Below, one piece after another: positions 1 through 9,949 of a stretch of 64,000 nucleotides of DNA (position 1 is the stretch's first letter; each line of letters begins with the position of its first letter). Source of the DNA: Macrocystis pyrifera (Eukaryota > Sar > Phaeophyceae > Laminariales > Laminariaceae); NCBI GenBank assembly GCA_031763025.1, contig JASSKH010000006.1, positions 15,403,479 through 15,467,478 on the forward strand, given 5' to 3'. The notes beneath the pieces are model-generated. The model saw only the letters and a list, made by a program, of their open reading frames with translations, was not told the DNA's origin and made no database searches. Position numbers and translations under genes: made by a program.

Positions 1-759
1 CTGATTTTTCCGCATAGGAAGACTCTTTCGATTTGCCAAGTTCATATCTGAAACTGCTATCGGCTCAAAATCTGAAGCTCAAAAATCAAACCGCATAGGA
101 AACGTCATAGCACATGTACACCTCAGACAAATAAAAGTGAGGTCCGCGCTCGTGCGTATTAGGTACATGCGGTACGCTGTACAAGTCGCCACAGAAACCG
201 AAAGGACCGCATACTACTGCTGTACTCAGGATAAACTAGACATGATGAAAAAAACAACTCGCCGTCGAAAAATAAAAAAACGAATTCGAAAAATCAAAAA
301 TCAAAAAGGGAAGGGAGAGAGAGAAAAAAACGATTAATAAAGCAAGAAAGCAAGAAATCAAGAAAGGAAAACACAACAAGAGAATGCACAGATTTACGCT
401 GATTGCAGGCTCGCAAGCTACGCAAGGGGTGTAGAACAGAGATAATAACAAGAAACAAACATACTCCGCTATTAAGAACACCAGAAGAGAAAAAAAAAAA
501 AACTCAGGGTTAGGGGTATACGTATATGACACCACACACTGCCCAGCTGCTCAGCAGGCACACGGCCCACCAGCACATAGTAGCACAGCGCAGCATAGCA
601 CGTGATCGCGCCAGAGTCAGATGAGCAAGTAGCGGTGCACAACACACAATGACGACATATTGCACTGCGGCTGTTGCTTCGGTTCACCGCCCTGCACAAC
701 GTGCACTGCCGGTCTGCCATTGGCACAACACAGGATGGGTAATATCCAAGCCCCTTTCC
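1..759. other. no gene seen; A-rich and purine-rich sequence
   Basis: No coding signal I trust. Bases 245-500 are A/G-rich with several runs of A. The ORFs here on both strands are low-complexity translations of that composition. Confidence 0.5.
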
Positions 760-975
760 ATGACGGGTAGTATTCGAGACGGGACGGGACTGTTTGGACA
801 TCTTTGACGAATATTGTTTGAAGACGGGACGGGACGAGGCGGTAAAATAATGAAACACATAGTTGACTGGACGCAACGGGACGGGACAGTGGGTGTGAAA
901 TTACATTCTTATCGACGGGACGAGACGGTACATACAACAGTACACTGACTATTTATCTATTTTTGACGGGACGGC
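760..975 (+). repeat. degenerate GACGGGACGGGAC tandem repeat
   Basis: The motif GACGGGACGGGAC or a close variant recurs at irregular spacing (near 778, 824, 876, 913 and 965), separated by 30-50 bases of unrelated sequence. It reads as a decayed satellite or minisatellite. The ORFs across it on the minus strand have translated repeats (SRPV-type) and are not taken as genes. Confidence 0.6.
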
Positions 976-1329
976 GGAGAAGGGAAAGGAAGCAAAAGGA
1001 GAGACAAGGCAAAAAGCGAGAAGAGAGAAGGGGGAAAAAAAGAACGCCGTACTCCAGGCGGTGATAGTAGCATGGGTGCCCGTCTAACCTAGAAAATCGA
1101 TTCGGGAACCTACAGCACTAGCCACACCCTCTGCCGTCTCCTTTCTACTCTCGTCAATAGCGGTGCCAAGTGTCAGTACTGCCGGTGTCGCACCCCACCC
1201 GATCTATCATTTCGTTTCTGCATTAGTCGACAGCTTCATCAGTACGGCCGACCCCCCCCCCTCTCCCCTTGTCGCCGCTCTTCGCGTCCTCAGCTGCGTG
1301 GCGCAGACGGCTTCTCTGCTCCTTGTCCC

Positions 1330-1480
1330 TGCCCTACCTTGCCATGAAGCAGTCTGCCGTTTCGACGACCCCCCGGTACCACTTCCCGCTCTTCTTTACG
1401 GCCCTCGGTCATAACACCGTCTTTACTCCGAACAGAAGAGGAGAGCTTTCCGTGGACCCCTGGGTGGCTTGAAAAACCCT
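1330..1480 (+). repeat. dispersed repeat module R3, copy 1
   Basis: This segment (a C-rich stretch with CCCGGTAC and CTTCCCGC, then a GTGGACCCCTGGGTGGCT-type end) is recognisably related to 4965-5100. The flanks differ, so it is a dispersed module rather than a larger duplication. No coding function seen. Confidence 0.45.
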
Positions 1481-1597
1481 GAGGTCGTCTGCTAAACATT
1501 GGACTCAGTTCTTTTCTGGTCGGCCTGGTCCTGGGTTCTCCCCACCAGCCATCGTCCCACACACCACCCGGCGGGTCAGCCGCTCATTGTGTGCGTG

Positions 1598-2290
1598 CCT
1601 TCTTCACATTGAAACCGTTCTTTCGAACCGTCGACATCCAGCACAACCAGTGGCCTTGCCGTTTCTTCATTCCTAGAGAGCTTCAAGTTGTGTGGTCACA
1701 AAACTACTCCACACAGACACTACATTGTTACGTATCTATGCAGTATGCAGTAAGCACAGTAGACAATGCAATGCCATGTCATCATACTGGATACTACCAA
1801 AACGCCATACACATTCTATGGAAGGGAGAAAACCAAGGAAATACAGGAAGAAAATAAAAACAGAAAACAGAGAAAAACAAATCAAAAGAGGATACTATGA
1901 GGAAAAAAAATGAAAAACCTGTCGTGCCTCCCCGCAGAGGATGTGGCAGACACTCGAAAATAACAAGCTAAAGAAACAGCACCACTACATATAAAATGTA
2001 AGCAGAGTAAGACTAAGCACCAAGGAGAATAACAGGCAAACCGAAGCAGAAAACACACTCCAGATAGCCGTACCAGTTTGTGGTACGAGTAGCTTAGCCA
2101 GGTTCTCCCTACTTGACGGTCTGGTACCTTGCTACCCTGTCTACCGTCTCCGTCCTGCGTTCGTCAACTATGCCTCATCCCCGGAGAAGATGCGTCGGAC
2201 AATATGGAACAAGCAAAGCTGATTCGTCATCCACCCACGCCACAAGACTTCTTTGATAAGCACAAGAAAGATGTCTATAGTAAATAATGA
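1598..2290 (+). repeat. dispersed repeat R1, copy 1
   Basis: About 0.7 kb that recurs in reverse orientation at about 31150-31850 and, for its right half, at 4190-4640. Shared landmarks run in the same order: a segment ending AACCGTTCTTTC, a CAATGCAATGCCATGTCATC segment, an A-rich stretch, GTCGTG..CCTCCCCGCAG, TTTGTGGTACGAGTAGC, CTGGTACCTTGCTACCCTG and ATCCACCCACG. No terminal repeats, protein motif or poly-A tail was found, so it is an unclassified element, probably non-autonomous. Confidence 0.7.
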
Positions 2291-2299
2291 CGAAATCAC

Positions 2300-2600
2300 G
2301 GAGGATCAAGCGCATAAGAAAAATAAGACAAATGAAGACTACGTTCGAACCAGTTTCACCGGTTGTCGGCATGAGTAGCATAGACATGTTCTACTCACTA
2401 TTAACAGTCGACCTGGTGCCTTGCCACCCTCTCCGCCCTCTCCTTCCTACTTTCGTCCCCCGCGGTGTCCCTTCTACTCTTCCTGTTTGCCCCCCCCCCC
2501 CCCCCTGCCCCCATTCCCTCGGTCGGGTTTCCTTCCACTCCTCCTGTTCCCCCCCCTCCCCCCATTCCCTTGGGAACCAACCATTTCTTCTCAACGGTGA
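2300..2600 (+). repeat. C-rich dispersed repeat module R2, copy 1
   Basis: Contains TCGACCTGGTGCC, CTTCTACTC and long C runs, ending in CCCTTGGG. The same ordered motifs recur at 4640-4910, directly after the second R1 copy. R1 and R2 are therefore adjacent in both places and may be parts of one larger element. Confidence 0.55.
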
Positions 2601-2689
2601 CTACTATTAATAGAAAGTTTGTCCCTAACCAAAACGGAACTACAGTCCTAAAAGGATTATGGCACAAAAGCGCGTTTTTGCAGGTGCAT

Positions 2690-2810
2690 CAACGAAATCG
2701 CTTTTTCTCCACGAGTACTGTTTCTCTGCGACGGTGCGCCGTATGAATATTCCGCACAAAACCACGGTTCCGTGCGGTTTCCGACGCTTTTGCTTGAGGC
2801 ACTAACGCAC
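2690..2810 (+). repeat. repeat module R5, copy 1
   Basis: The phrases CGCTTTTTCTC, GCACCGTATGAAT-like and ACGGTTCCGTGCGGTTT recur in the same order at 9085-9360. The module has no ORF of interest. Confidence 0.5.
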
Positions 2811-3825
2811 TTATCGAAAGCGCTACAGGAGAACTACAGATAGCAGCAACTACAAACTCGTTTGGGCGGGTCGGTGTTACTTACCCTGTAACTTGCTCGT
2901 GTGACTACTTTTCCTCTTTCTTTAGCTTTCAAGAACGTTTTTTGGTAATGTTTTTCGTGTTTGCCCGGTGGCTGCGCACGTTCGAGTAGCTGGTATGTAC
3001 GAGGAACGAACGCGTGCTGGCTGTGTTGTCCTCATTCAGCTTGCGACACCCCCGGGATGTATAGCCACCACAATCCCGAAGGAAAACCTTGTAAACCGTA
3101 CAAACCCTCGGGTTCGTACGTTCGTCCCAGGTACATTTTGTTTACTTTCTACGCAAAGTCAAGAGCAACAGCAGTAGTAGTAACACGCTTTAAATACCGT
3201 AACAAATCCAATCAACAACGAATAGATCGGCAAATATAGAATAGTGATATTAATAGCAAATTACAATAATATAATAATGGCAATTTAGATGCCAGGTACG
3301 AGAAAAAAAATGCCATGAGTTGAACGATACGTCGGGTCACGATATACCGGTAAATTAGTGCATGTTTTTCCAGATTGTGTAGCCATATGATGCTAAATGT
3401 TGCACAGCAGTGTTAGCGTCGCAACATGCATACATTTATTTGCTACACACGCCAGCATCTTGCTCTATACAACAGTTGACCACAGGCATAATACGGAGTA
3501 CTACTGAAGCGCTATGTTCTCGGGAATTACCCAACTAGCCGTCGCAGAGACCACTACCCGCTACCCCACCCCCCCTTCATTAATATGTCCCCGGAACACA
3601 AACAACATCAGTATTATAAGATGCATGATACTTTTTACTCGCATATATACAAATCCTCCTACTATTTTATGTACCGGAAATAAAACATGCTACGTCAGAC
3701 CCTGTTCGCTCAGAAGGAGCACTCAACAACCACGCAGTTCCCAGCGCCGGCAGCTTGTGATTTTGCAGCTTTCATCTTGTTCCCTCAGCATGATCACATC
3801 TGATTCTTTCCAAACGGATGTATGT
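2811..3825. other. no gene or repeat recognised
   Basis: About 1 kb read on both strands without a convincing coding run or family match. The ORF at 3514-3918 is T/P/S-rich, overlaps a repeat module at its end and is treated as chance. Confidence 0.4.
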
Positions 3826-3935
3826 CCAATTAATTCCTTGACCTCGGGAATGAGATGCGGGTTCAGCTTTTCTCAACGCGCTCGGGGCCCATTCTCTGCC
3901 GCGGATTGTTGTACGTGAGAAGTGAGAGCCAGCAG
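3826..3935 (+). repeat. repeat module R4, copy 1
   Basis: Begins near GTCCAATT and contains CCTCGGGAATGAGATGCGGG, then a segment with CGCTCGGGGCC. The same ordered text recurs at 9390-9505. In both places it lies next to an R6 tandem array, but on opposite sides of it. Confidence 0.65.
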
Positions 3936-3949
3936 TATCAATCAAAATT

Positions 3950-4145
3950 TAAGTCCTACGGTGCGGGTTTCAGATGCCGTGAACCCTACGGTGCGGTTCG
4001 GTTATATTTCATGTTCCGCGGGGCGGTTCGGTGCGGTTTTCCGATATCGTAAAACCTACGGTGCGCTGCGTTTTTCAACAGGGCAAAAATCCTAAGGTGC
4101 GGTGCGGTTATTCGCATCGAATCGCACCGCACCGAACCGAGAGAG
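3950..4145 (+). repeat. tandem repeat R6 (about 40 bp), small array
   Basis: Units of the form CCTACGGTGCGGTTCGGTGC followed by TTTTC..GATATCGTAAA repeat about four to five times. The array ends in an 11-bp inverted repeat (GGTGCGGTGCG against CGCACCGCACC, about 4096-4131) that could form a hairpin. A larger array of the same unit lies at 8440-9060. Confidence 0.65.
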
Positions 4146-4189
4146 AAAACCGCACGGCGAAGAACCCTAGAAAGGTCGAAAGAAACAGA

Positions 4190-4640
4190 GAAAAACAAAG
4201 TGAACGAACAAAAATTAAAAAGTGTCGTGCCCCCCCGAAAATATGGCAGACAATACAAAACAGACAAAAAAGAATACCACCATACGAGCATATAAACAGA
4301 TGAAGACTATGAGAACGGAAGGGAACGGACAGGCAAACCGGAGCACAACACAAAACACAAAAAACACCTTCCAGGCAACCGCAGCAGTTTATGGTACGAG
4401 TAGCATCGGCAGGTTCTACGTTCTACCAACTAGTCGGTCTGGTACCTTGCTACCCTGTCTGCCGCCCCCTTCCTGCTTTCTTCAACCGCACCCCACCCCC
4501 GGAGAGAAGGCGTCACGAAATACAGAACAAACAAAACAGGCTTGTCATCCACCCACGAAACAAGACTTCTTTCGTAAGGACAACAAGGAAGAAACATAGG
4601 AAAAAAATAAGAAATTCACGGAGGATCAAAACGCGAAAAT
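4190..4640 (+). repeat. dispersed repeat R1, copy 2 (right half)
   Basis: Matches the A-rich and downstream half of R1 copy 1 (about 1860-2290), including GTCGTGCC, TATGGTACGAGTAGC, CTGGTACCTTGCTACCCTG and CATCCACCCACGA. The left half is missing, with the R6 array just before it. Confidence 0.65.
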
Positions 4641-4910
4641 AATGGGGGAAAAAAAAAAGAAATAAGAATCACGTTCGAAGCAGCAGCAGTTGACCGTACG
4701 AGTAGCATAGAACGAGTGGCATAGACATGCTACACCTACTAGTCGACCTGGTGCCTCGCTACCTTGTCTGCCGTCTCTGTGCTACTGGAGCCCACCGCAG
4801 TTTCCCTTCTACTCCTTCTGTTCGCCCCCCTGCCCCCATTCCTACGATCGGGCTTCCTTCTACTCCTCCTGTTGCCCCCCCCCCCCCCACTCCCTTGGGC
4901 ACGACCCACA
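4641..4910 (+). repeat. C-rich dispersed repeat module R2, copy 2
   Basis: Follows the second R1 copy and shares AAGCAGCAGCAG/AACCAGTTTCAC-type spacing, TCGACCTGGTGCC, TTCCCTTCTACTC and runs of C with copy 1. Confidence 0.55.
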
Positions 4911-4964
4911 GCGGATGCGCGGCTGCTGCCTACTGAGCTGTGCCTCATCCTCGTGCCACTTGAC

Positions 4965-5100
4965 CATAAACCGTTCGACTGCTTCGAGAATCTCCCGGTA
5001 CTACTTCCCCGCCTTTTTAGCTGCAGTGGACCACAGCGCGGGCTCATTCCAAACACCAAGGGGGAGTGTTTCGTTGATCCCTTGGTGGCTCGGGACTCCC
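4965..5100 (+). repeat. dispersed repeat module R3, copy 2
   Basis: Related to 1330-1480. It is followed to about 5260 by two rough copies of a 60-70 bp segment containing GGCCGAATCA and CCAAGCACAG. Confidence 0.45.
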
Positions 5101-5609
5101 CAATGTCTTGGACTATGCATCTATGCCAAGTCTTGAGTCGAGAGTCTTTCTAAGTCACAGCATCCCGAGCGGGCCGAATCAACCTACTGGTGCTAAGTAG
5201 AGGCTTCCAAGCACAGGATCCAAGCCGGCCGAATCAGCTTAGAGTCTTACCAAGCACAGCATCCTAGTCATGATCACTGGCTTAGGGTAAAGGTTAGCGT
5301 TCGGATTGGAGGGTGGGCTTTACCACTCACTATCAAGAGGTGACCACGCCTCCCCTGGCCTCACGTGCATATCGGTCCCATAGCTTAGCGGAGAGGTGAG
5401 GCGTTGGCACATGTGAGAACACCAACGAAAGCAAACAACATATTCACATTGACCTACTCAGACAAATGTTTTGATTGTTTTTTTGGTTATCACATTGGGG
5501 ATGGTTCATATATACCATATGTACGATCGTATATTAAATATATAAGTACCGTACGTACACAGACTTGCAAAGGTAATCAGAGTACCCGTATGTCCGGGTA
5601 CCGGTCATT

Positions 5610-6055
5610 TCGGCTGTGAGTGCCCTAGGGACTCGCGAGGACTCAGTCATTTCAGCATTCGGTACCCCAAAGACTCGCGAGGACTCAGTCCTTTCAGCTT
5701 TCGGTATCCTAGGGACTCGCAAGGACTCAGTCAGTCCATCTTTCGGTACCCTAGTGAATTGGGAGGACCAAGTCATCTCAGCATTTCGCACCCTAGAGAC
5801 TAGCAAGGACTCAGTCTTTCCAGCTGTTGGCACCGTCGTAGGGAATCGCGAGGACTCAGTCCTTTCAGCTTTCGAGTACCCTAGGGACTCGTGAGAACTG
5901 AGTCATTTCAGCTTACAGTACCGTAGGGACTCACTAGGACTCCGTGCTTCCAGTACCCTAGGGCGTCGCGGGGACTCAGTCATTTCTGCTTCCAGTACCG
6001 GACTCGCGAGGGCTCAGTGATTTCAGTTTTTGAGTACCCTGTAGACTCAGTACTT
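5610..6055 (+). repeat. 42-bp minisatellite, about ten units
   Basis: Consecutive units of ACTCGCGAGGACTCAGTC + TTTCAGCTTTCGGTACCCTA-like text. The first units are exactly 42 bases and later ones drift by a few bases. As 42 is a multiple of 3, frames stay open across the array on both strands (92 aa plus, 99 aa minus) with a 14-residue period (REDSV.SAFGT on plus). The right end decays into an irregular ACTCGGACT/GAGTTAATGACT pattern (6056-6170). This is a sequence repeat, not evidence of a protein. Confidence 0.9.
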
Positions 6056-6219
6056 CAAAATGACTCGGACTGGTGAGTTAGTTAATGACTTACAGTGGGT
6101 CCTGATTACTCGGACTCGCGAGTTAATGACTGAGTCCTGATGACTCGCACTCGGACTCTGACGACCTTTGCAGACTTGGGTACTTTTTCACTACCGCCGT
6201 ATTTGACATAAGATGCCAC

Positions 6220-6340
6220 CCCACCACCCACAACAGAAAACCACCCCCGGTGATTAAAAAAACAAGGACAAAAAGGAAAGAAAAAAAGACATGTTCATCA
6301 CCGGGGTACGTGAAAAACTACCCCCCTGGACCATACACGC
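6220..6340 (+). repeat. CCACCCCCGG/ATCACCGGGGTACG repeat, copy 1
   Basis: A short text with AAACCACCCCCGGTGAT and ATCACCGGGGTACGTG. Variants occur at 7090-7250, where GATACCACCCGACC is itself tandem, and at 61215-61335. I cannot assign it to an element class. Confidence 0.4.
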
Positions 6341-6537
6341 TACTGCTGTTGCACAGCATTGCCTAACATAGATGCTCACCATAACGGACTACCATTAACC
6401 AGTAGTTCGGAAAACGCGGTATCGGGTAGTTGGGTGCGCAGGATTCAGCATACCTAGTACATATCAAAATAGACTTTTGAGTAGGAGAGTGCCTGGGAAG
6501 TACCACCTCAGGCTCATTCGTTGTTGACGCAAGTACG

Positions 6538-6742
6538 AGCTGCTGGCTAGCACCCCCGGGGTTCAAACAGGAGGCGTTACCAGCATCGTCGCCGATATAT
6601 CGTACTGGTATGATATGATGCCTCGAAGAATAACATATACGAAAAATACGGACAATGGGAACGGGGCTGCTGGCTAGCATCTGGGGTTCAAACAGGAGGC
6701 ATTACCGGTGTCATCGCCAGTATACCGTAGTACTTGTATGAT
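6538..6742 (+). repeat. tandem duplication, two copies about 126 bases apart
   Basis: The text GCTGCTGGCTAGCA, GGGGTTCAAACAGGAGGC, GTTACC..C..CATCGCC and GTA.T.GTATGAT occurs at 6538-6613 and again at 6664-6742. GGGGTTCAAACAGG resembles a pol III box B, but no box A was found at the right distance. Confidence 0.6.
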
Positions 6743-7089
6743 TTAACGTATGTGAGGACAATGGAAACATCAATAATGTCAGCGCAAGTGATACGCAAAC
6801 GATACGACTACCGTAGTGCTAGACGTTTTCATCACCCGCTTGATATCTCCCATTCTGGTCTCTCAGATCAGGTGATATCTAGTTTGCACACATTTTATGT
6901 AGTTCTTCGCGATGATATCACCCCCTTGTTGTCAACCCCCCTGGGAACCGCCTGGAAGCGTCAAAAGGTGCCTATTGTCGCGCCTCGCAGTGTCACCTCC
7001 GTCGTTATCACCCCTCTGTGGCCTGGGTGAAGTGTGCCATGTACGAAATCTTACCTATCATATTGCTATTACTCTCCCCGTCGATACCA

Positions 7090-7250
7090 CCTCCCACGAG
7101 AAACCAACCCCCGGCGATAAAAAGTTACACTCGAATATATCATGTCCACTATCACCGGGATACGTTAGATACCACCCGACCGATACCACCCGACCGATCC
7201 CACCCGACCACAGGAAACCACCCCGGGCGATACAAAAGCTAAACGCGAAA
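7090..7250 (+). repeat. CCACCCCCGG/ATCACCGGGGTACG repeat, copy 2
   Basis: Related to 6220-6340 and 61215-61335, here with an internal tandem of ATACCACCCGACCG. Confidence 0.4.
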
Positions 7251-7496
7251 TAGTTATTGCCTCAAGTGTTTTTTTACGTCAAACACAGAATACGGTACCC
7301 GCAGGCAGGCAGAGGGGGGGAGGGTAGCGAACCGAAGAATTTCATCAACATAAAGACCTATCACTCCTGTGCTATATACGCGAGTATCATACGTGACTAC
7401 GATATGAGTACGCGGGCGAGTACCAAAATTTATATACCAGGTATAAAAAATAACAGCGAAAGAGCGCAACAGGAAACATGAACTAATGAGAGTAAG

Positions 7497-7605
7497 AATG
7501 AAAGGAAGAAAGGAAAGAAAGAAAGGAAAAAAAGGAAGAAAGGAAGGAAGAAAAAGAAAGGAAGAAAGGAACATAGAAGGAAAGGAAGAAAGAGAAATAA
7601 GCGAG
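7497..7605 (+). repeat. GAAAGGAA purine tract
   Basis: About 110 bases almost free of pyrimidines, built from GAAAGGAAG-type repeats. It produces lysine/arginine- or phenylalanine/leucine-rich ORFs on the two strands, which I reject as genes. Confidence 0.85.
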
Positions 7606-8010
7606 AGCGAAAGGCAGGCAATTACGCAGAGGAATTTAGAAAGGCGAGGCAGTCCCGGCGGTCCTACAGAAGTAGGTTAACTACTTATGATACTGCATCA
7701 TCACCATTATCGACATACCCAGTCCCCAGTCGTTCGGGCAGGCCCCGCCCCCACCATACCCCCCGCCCCCGCCCCCCCCCCCCTGCGCGCAGTATTGATT
7801 TGAACGGTCCGTGTTGCAGTTGCAACCGTAGCTTATCGCTTTGCTGCACATTGCTTGTTTCCTCATTGTGCCATTTACGCATGTACTACTGTATATACAG
7901 GCCCACGCCCCGTCCTCGACCCATCGAAATCATCCGCCGACCTTCTGTACTGTAACAAGATTGTTTGAAAAATATACATATGTACGCAGCAGCTCCACAG
8001 AGTCGTAGGC

Positions 8011-8323
8011 GTCCCCGGTGGCTTGGTAAGTGGTCCGCGTGCCGGTCAAGATTAATTTCGTGGGTTCAAGTCTCACCGAGTGCATGCTCATAGGGAATTT
8101 TTCTTGCATAAAAAATTGATAAGCGGAAAGCGCGAAGGCGTGAGTTGGCTACATTCGATGAAAATCGACGAGCAGTGGGAATGCTGAACCCTATGCGCGA
8201 CAAAAAATAAAGGCACTTACCGGGGGGGAGAAGGGACGACACCTGTTACCATGGCTTGTCCAGAAGATCGTCGAGGGTAAAACCTCCTACGAGTGGGCTG
8301 GAAAGTAAAAGTGTGATGAAAAA
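8011..8323 (+). mobile_element. tRNA-derived SINE, copy 1
   Basis: A 5' head of about 70 bases carries pol III promoter boxes: box A-like TGGCTTGGTAAG (8019-8030) and box B-like GGTTCAAGTCTC (8063-8074), some 30-45 bases apart. The tRNA-unrelated body of about 240 bases includes ATTGATAAGCGGAAAGCGCG, GAATGCTGAACCCTATGCGC and GGCTGGAAAGTAAAAGTG. The whole unit recurs in reverse orientation at 47143-47457 with head and body in the same order. A tRNA-like head with boxes A and B joined to an unrelated body is the diagnostic layout of SINEs. Partner LINE and target-site duplications were not identified. Confidence 0.75.
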
Positions 8324-8439
8324 GAGTGATCATGTACTGATATTTGATATTTCGAGATGTTTCATTGGTCAACACGCGCACACACATATTTGCACGTGCA
8401 CCCTGCTCCCACGTGGCACCCTGATTCCACTAGTCCATG

Positions 8440-9060
8440 TAGAAAGGTTTTTGACGGTGCGGTTTCTCCTCACGGTTCGGTTCGTGTCGGTTCGGTTCAT
8501 TGTTCTATAAGAACCGCTCTGCGCCTTGTGGTTAGTCTTTTACAAAAGCGCACTGCACCCCACCACACAGTAGGACTCTAGAAAACCTATCCCGCATCGC
8601 ACCGTTCCGTACGATTGTTAAACGAAACACACCGAACCGCACCTTCTTCGAATTTCATAGAAACCAAAACCATGGTTGAGATCGCTAAGGTTTCCGTCCG
8701 TACAGAGCGCGGTCTTCAGAACTGGAAAATCCCGCGGTCCGGCTCGGTGTGGTAGTAAGAAATCGGAAATCTTACGTTGAGGCTTGGTGCGGTTTTGAGA
8801 TATCGCAAATCATATAGTGCGGTTCGGTGTGGCTAAAAAAATGAAAATCCCACGTGACGGTTCGGTGCGGTTTTGAGACATACCAAATGCTACGGTGCGG
8901 TTCAGTGCGGTTTTCAGGAATCAGAAATATTACCGTGCAGTTGTCAGAAGAAGGGAATCCTACGGCGCATTTCGGTGTGGTTTCCAGACATCGTAAACCA
9001 TGTGGTGCTGTGTGGTGCGGGTTTTACAAAGTAAATTCCCACGGTTCGATTCGGCGCGGC
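8440..9060 (+). repeat. tandem repeat R6 (about 40 bp), large degenerate array
   Basis: About ten or more degenerate units of the form TCCTACGGTGCGGTTCGGTG + CGGTTTTCAGACATCGTAAA. They are clearest from 8755 to 9050 and weaker to the left, where an inverted segment (GCATCGCACCGTTCCG, near 8595) also occurs. Same unit as 3950-4145. Confidence 0.7.
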
Positions 9061-9084
9061 TCACCGTGTAACGTCTTTTTCTGT

Positions 9085-9360
9085 GGCGCGGTTCCACTCA
9101 CGGTAGAGAAAACGGTACAACACCGCTTTTTCTCTACAGAGCACCGTATGAATATACCGTACGAAACTACCGGTTTTGTTTGCGCTTTTTCTGTTGGCAC
9201 TATCGAAACTGTTGTTTCACTATCGCCTCTCTATGGTGCACCGTATCATATTTCAACGTTGCAAAACCGCGGTTTCGTACGGTTCTGACGTTTTTTCTTG
9301 GGCCACAAACGGTTCGCTTTTTCTCTACGGGCACCGTTTAAATAAACCGTACAAACTCAC
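9085..9360 (+). repeat. repeat module R5, copy 2
   Basis: Shares ordered motifs with 2690-2810 (CGCTTTTTCTCTAC, GCACCGTATGAATAT, AAACCGCGGTTTCGTACGGT). Internally it holds two rough subcopies ending in CACCGTATGAATATACCG and CACCGTTTAAATAAACCG. Confidence 0.5.
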
Positions 9361-9389
9361 GGCCTGAGTAAGCCTGATTTTTCCCAGAC

Positions 9390-9505
9390 GGGGGTCCAAT
9401 TCCTCGACCTCGGGAATGAGATGCGGGCTCAGCTTCGAAAACATGCTTTTTTCAAGGCGCTCGAGGCCTATTCTCCGCCGAAGGTCATTGCACGAGAGAG
9501 CCAGC
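9390..9505 (+). repeat. repeat module R4, copy 2
   Basis: Shares CCTCGGGAATGAGATGCGGG, CTCAGCTT, CGCTCGAGGCC and GAGAGCCAGC with 3826-3935. Confidence 0.65.
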
Positions 9506-9603
9506 TACAAAAACTCCATCTTCAACAGACAATAGACAACTACAGTAGTACTGCTGTCCTTCTGTCGTATTGTACCTTTTATAGTGTCGACACTAAGGTA
9601 CAT

Positions 9604-9822
9604 CTATTGTCCTACTGCTGTAGACACTAAGGTGCACTCGGGCGAGGACGGACACTTTAGGGAATTAAGCTGGTGCCACAGCGTTGCCGTGGGCATCATG
9701 TCCTCGCAGTCGTGTCCGATGGCAGCCAGCTCGTCGTATTTCTCCACCTCCTTGTCCAGACAAGCGTTCAGAGAACGATCGCCGGAGTTGCCCACCGCCC
9801 TCAGAGATACGGCGTCCTTCTC
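9604..9822 (-). pseudogene. possible hAT transposase C-terminal fragment
   Basis: A 72-codon open stretch reads as ordinary protein. It starts just after an acceptor-like CTGTCCGCAG on the minus strand and ends in a stop. Around codons 23-53 it has L-D-K-E-V-E-K-Y, A-I-G-H-D and T-L-W-H-Q-L-N-S. This spacing recalls the start of the hAT dimerisation domain (E-x-x-x-Y ... PLxWW ... P), but the second half (S-ERVFS region) is absent. A clearer hAT copy lies at 38950-39402. It could equally be the last exon of an unrelated gene. The sequence upstream on this strand (9845-10147) has an open frame of unclear meaning. Confidence 0.35.
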
Positions 9823-9949
9823 CTGCGGACAGTGCTGTCTCCTTTCATACGCATTCTTGGCGACGGCACGTCGTTTGGCTCAATTTTCCCAAGTTATGTT
9901 CCCATTTTCTCCGAGGTTTTGCCAAGAATTTTGCACATTTATCTAATAT

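Noticed and set aside
5610..6055. A CRISPR-like array
   Set aside because: The 42-bp units are contiguous with no unique spacers; it is a minisatellite in eukaryotic-type DNA.
7430..7680. Lys/Arg-rich and Phe/Leu-rich ORFs on opposite strands
   Set aside because: Both are translations of the GAAAGGAA purine tract.
8011..8082. A functional tRNA gene
   Set aside because: Boxes A and B are present but no acceptor stem or cloverleaf can be paired, and a conserved unrelated body follows in both copies, so it is a SINE head.
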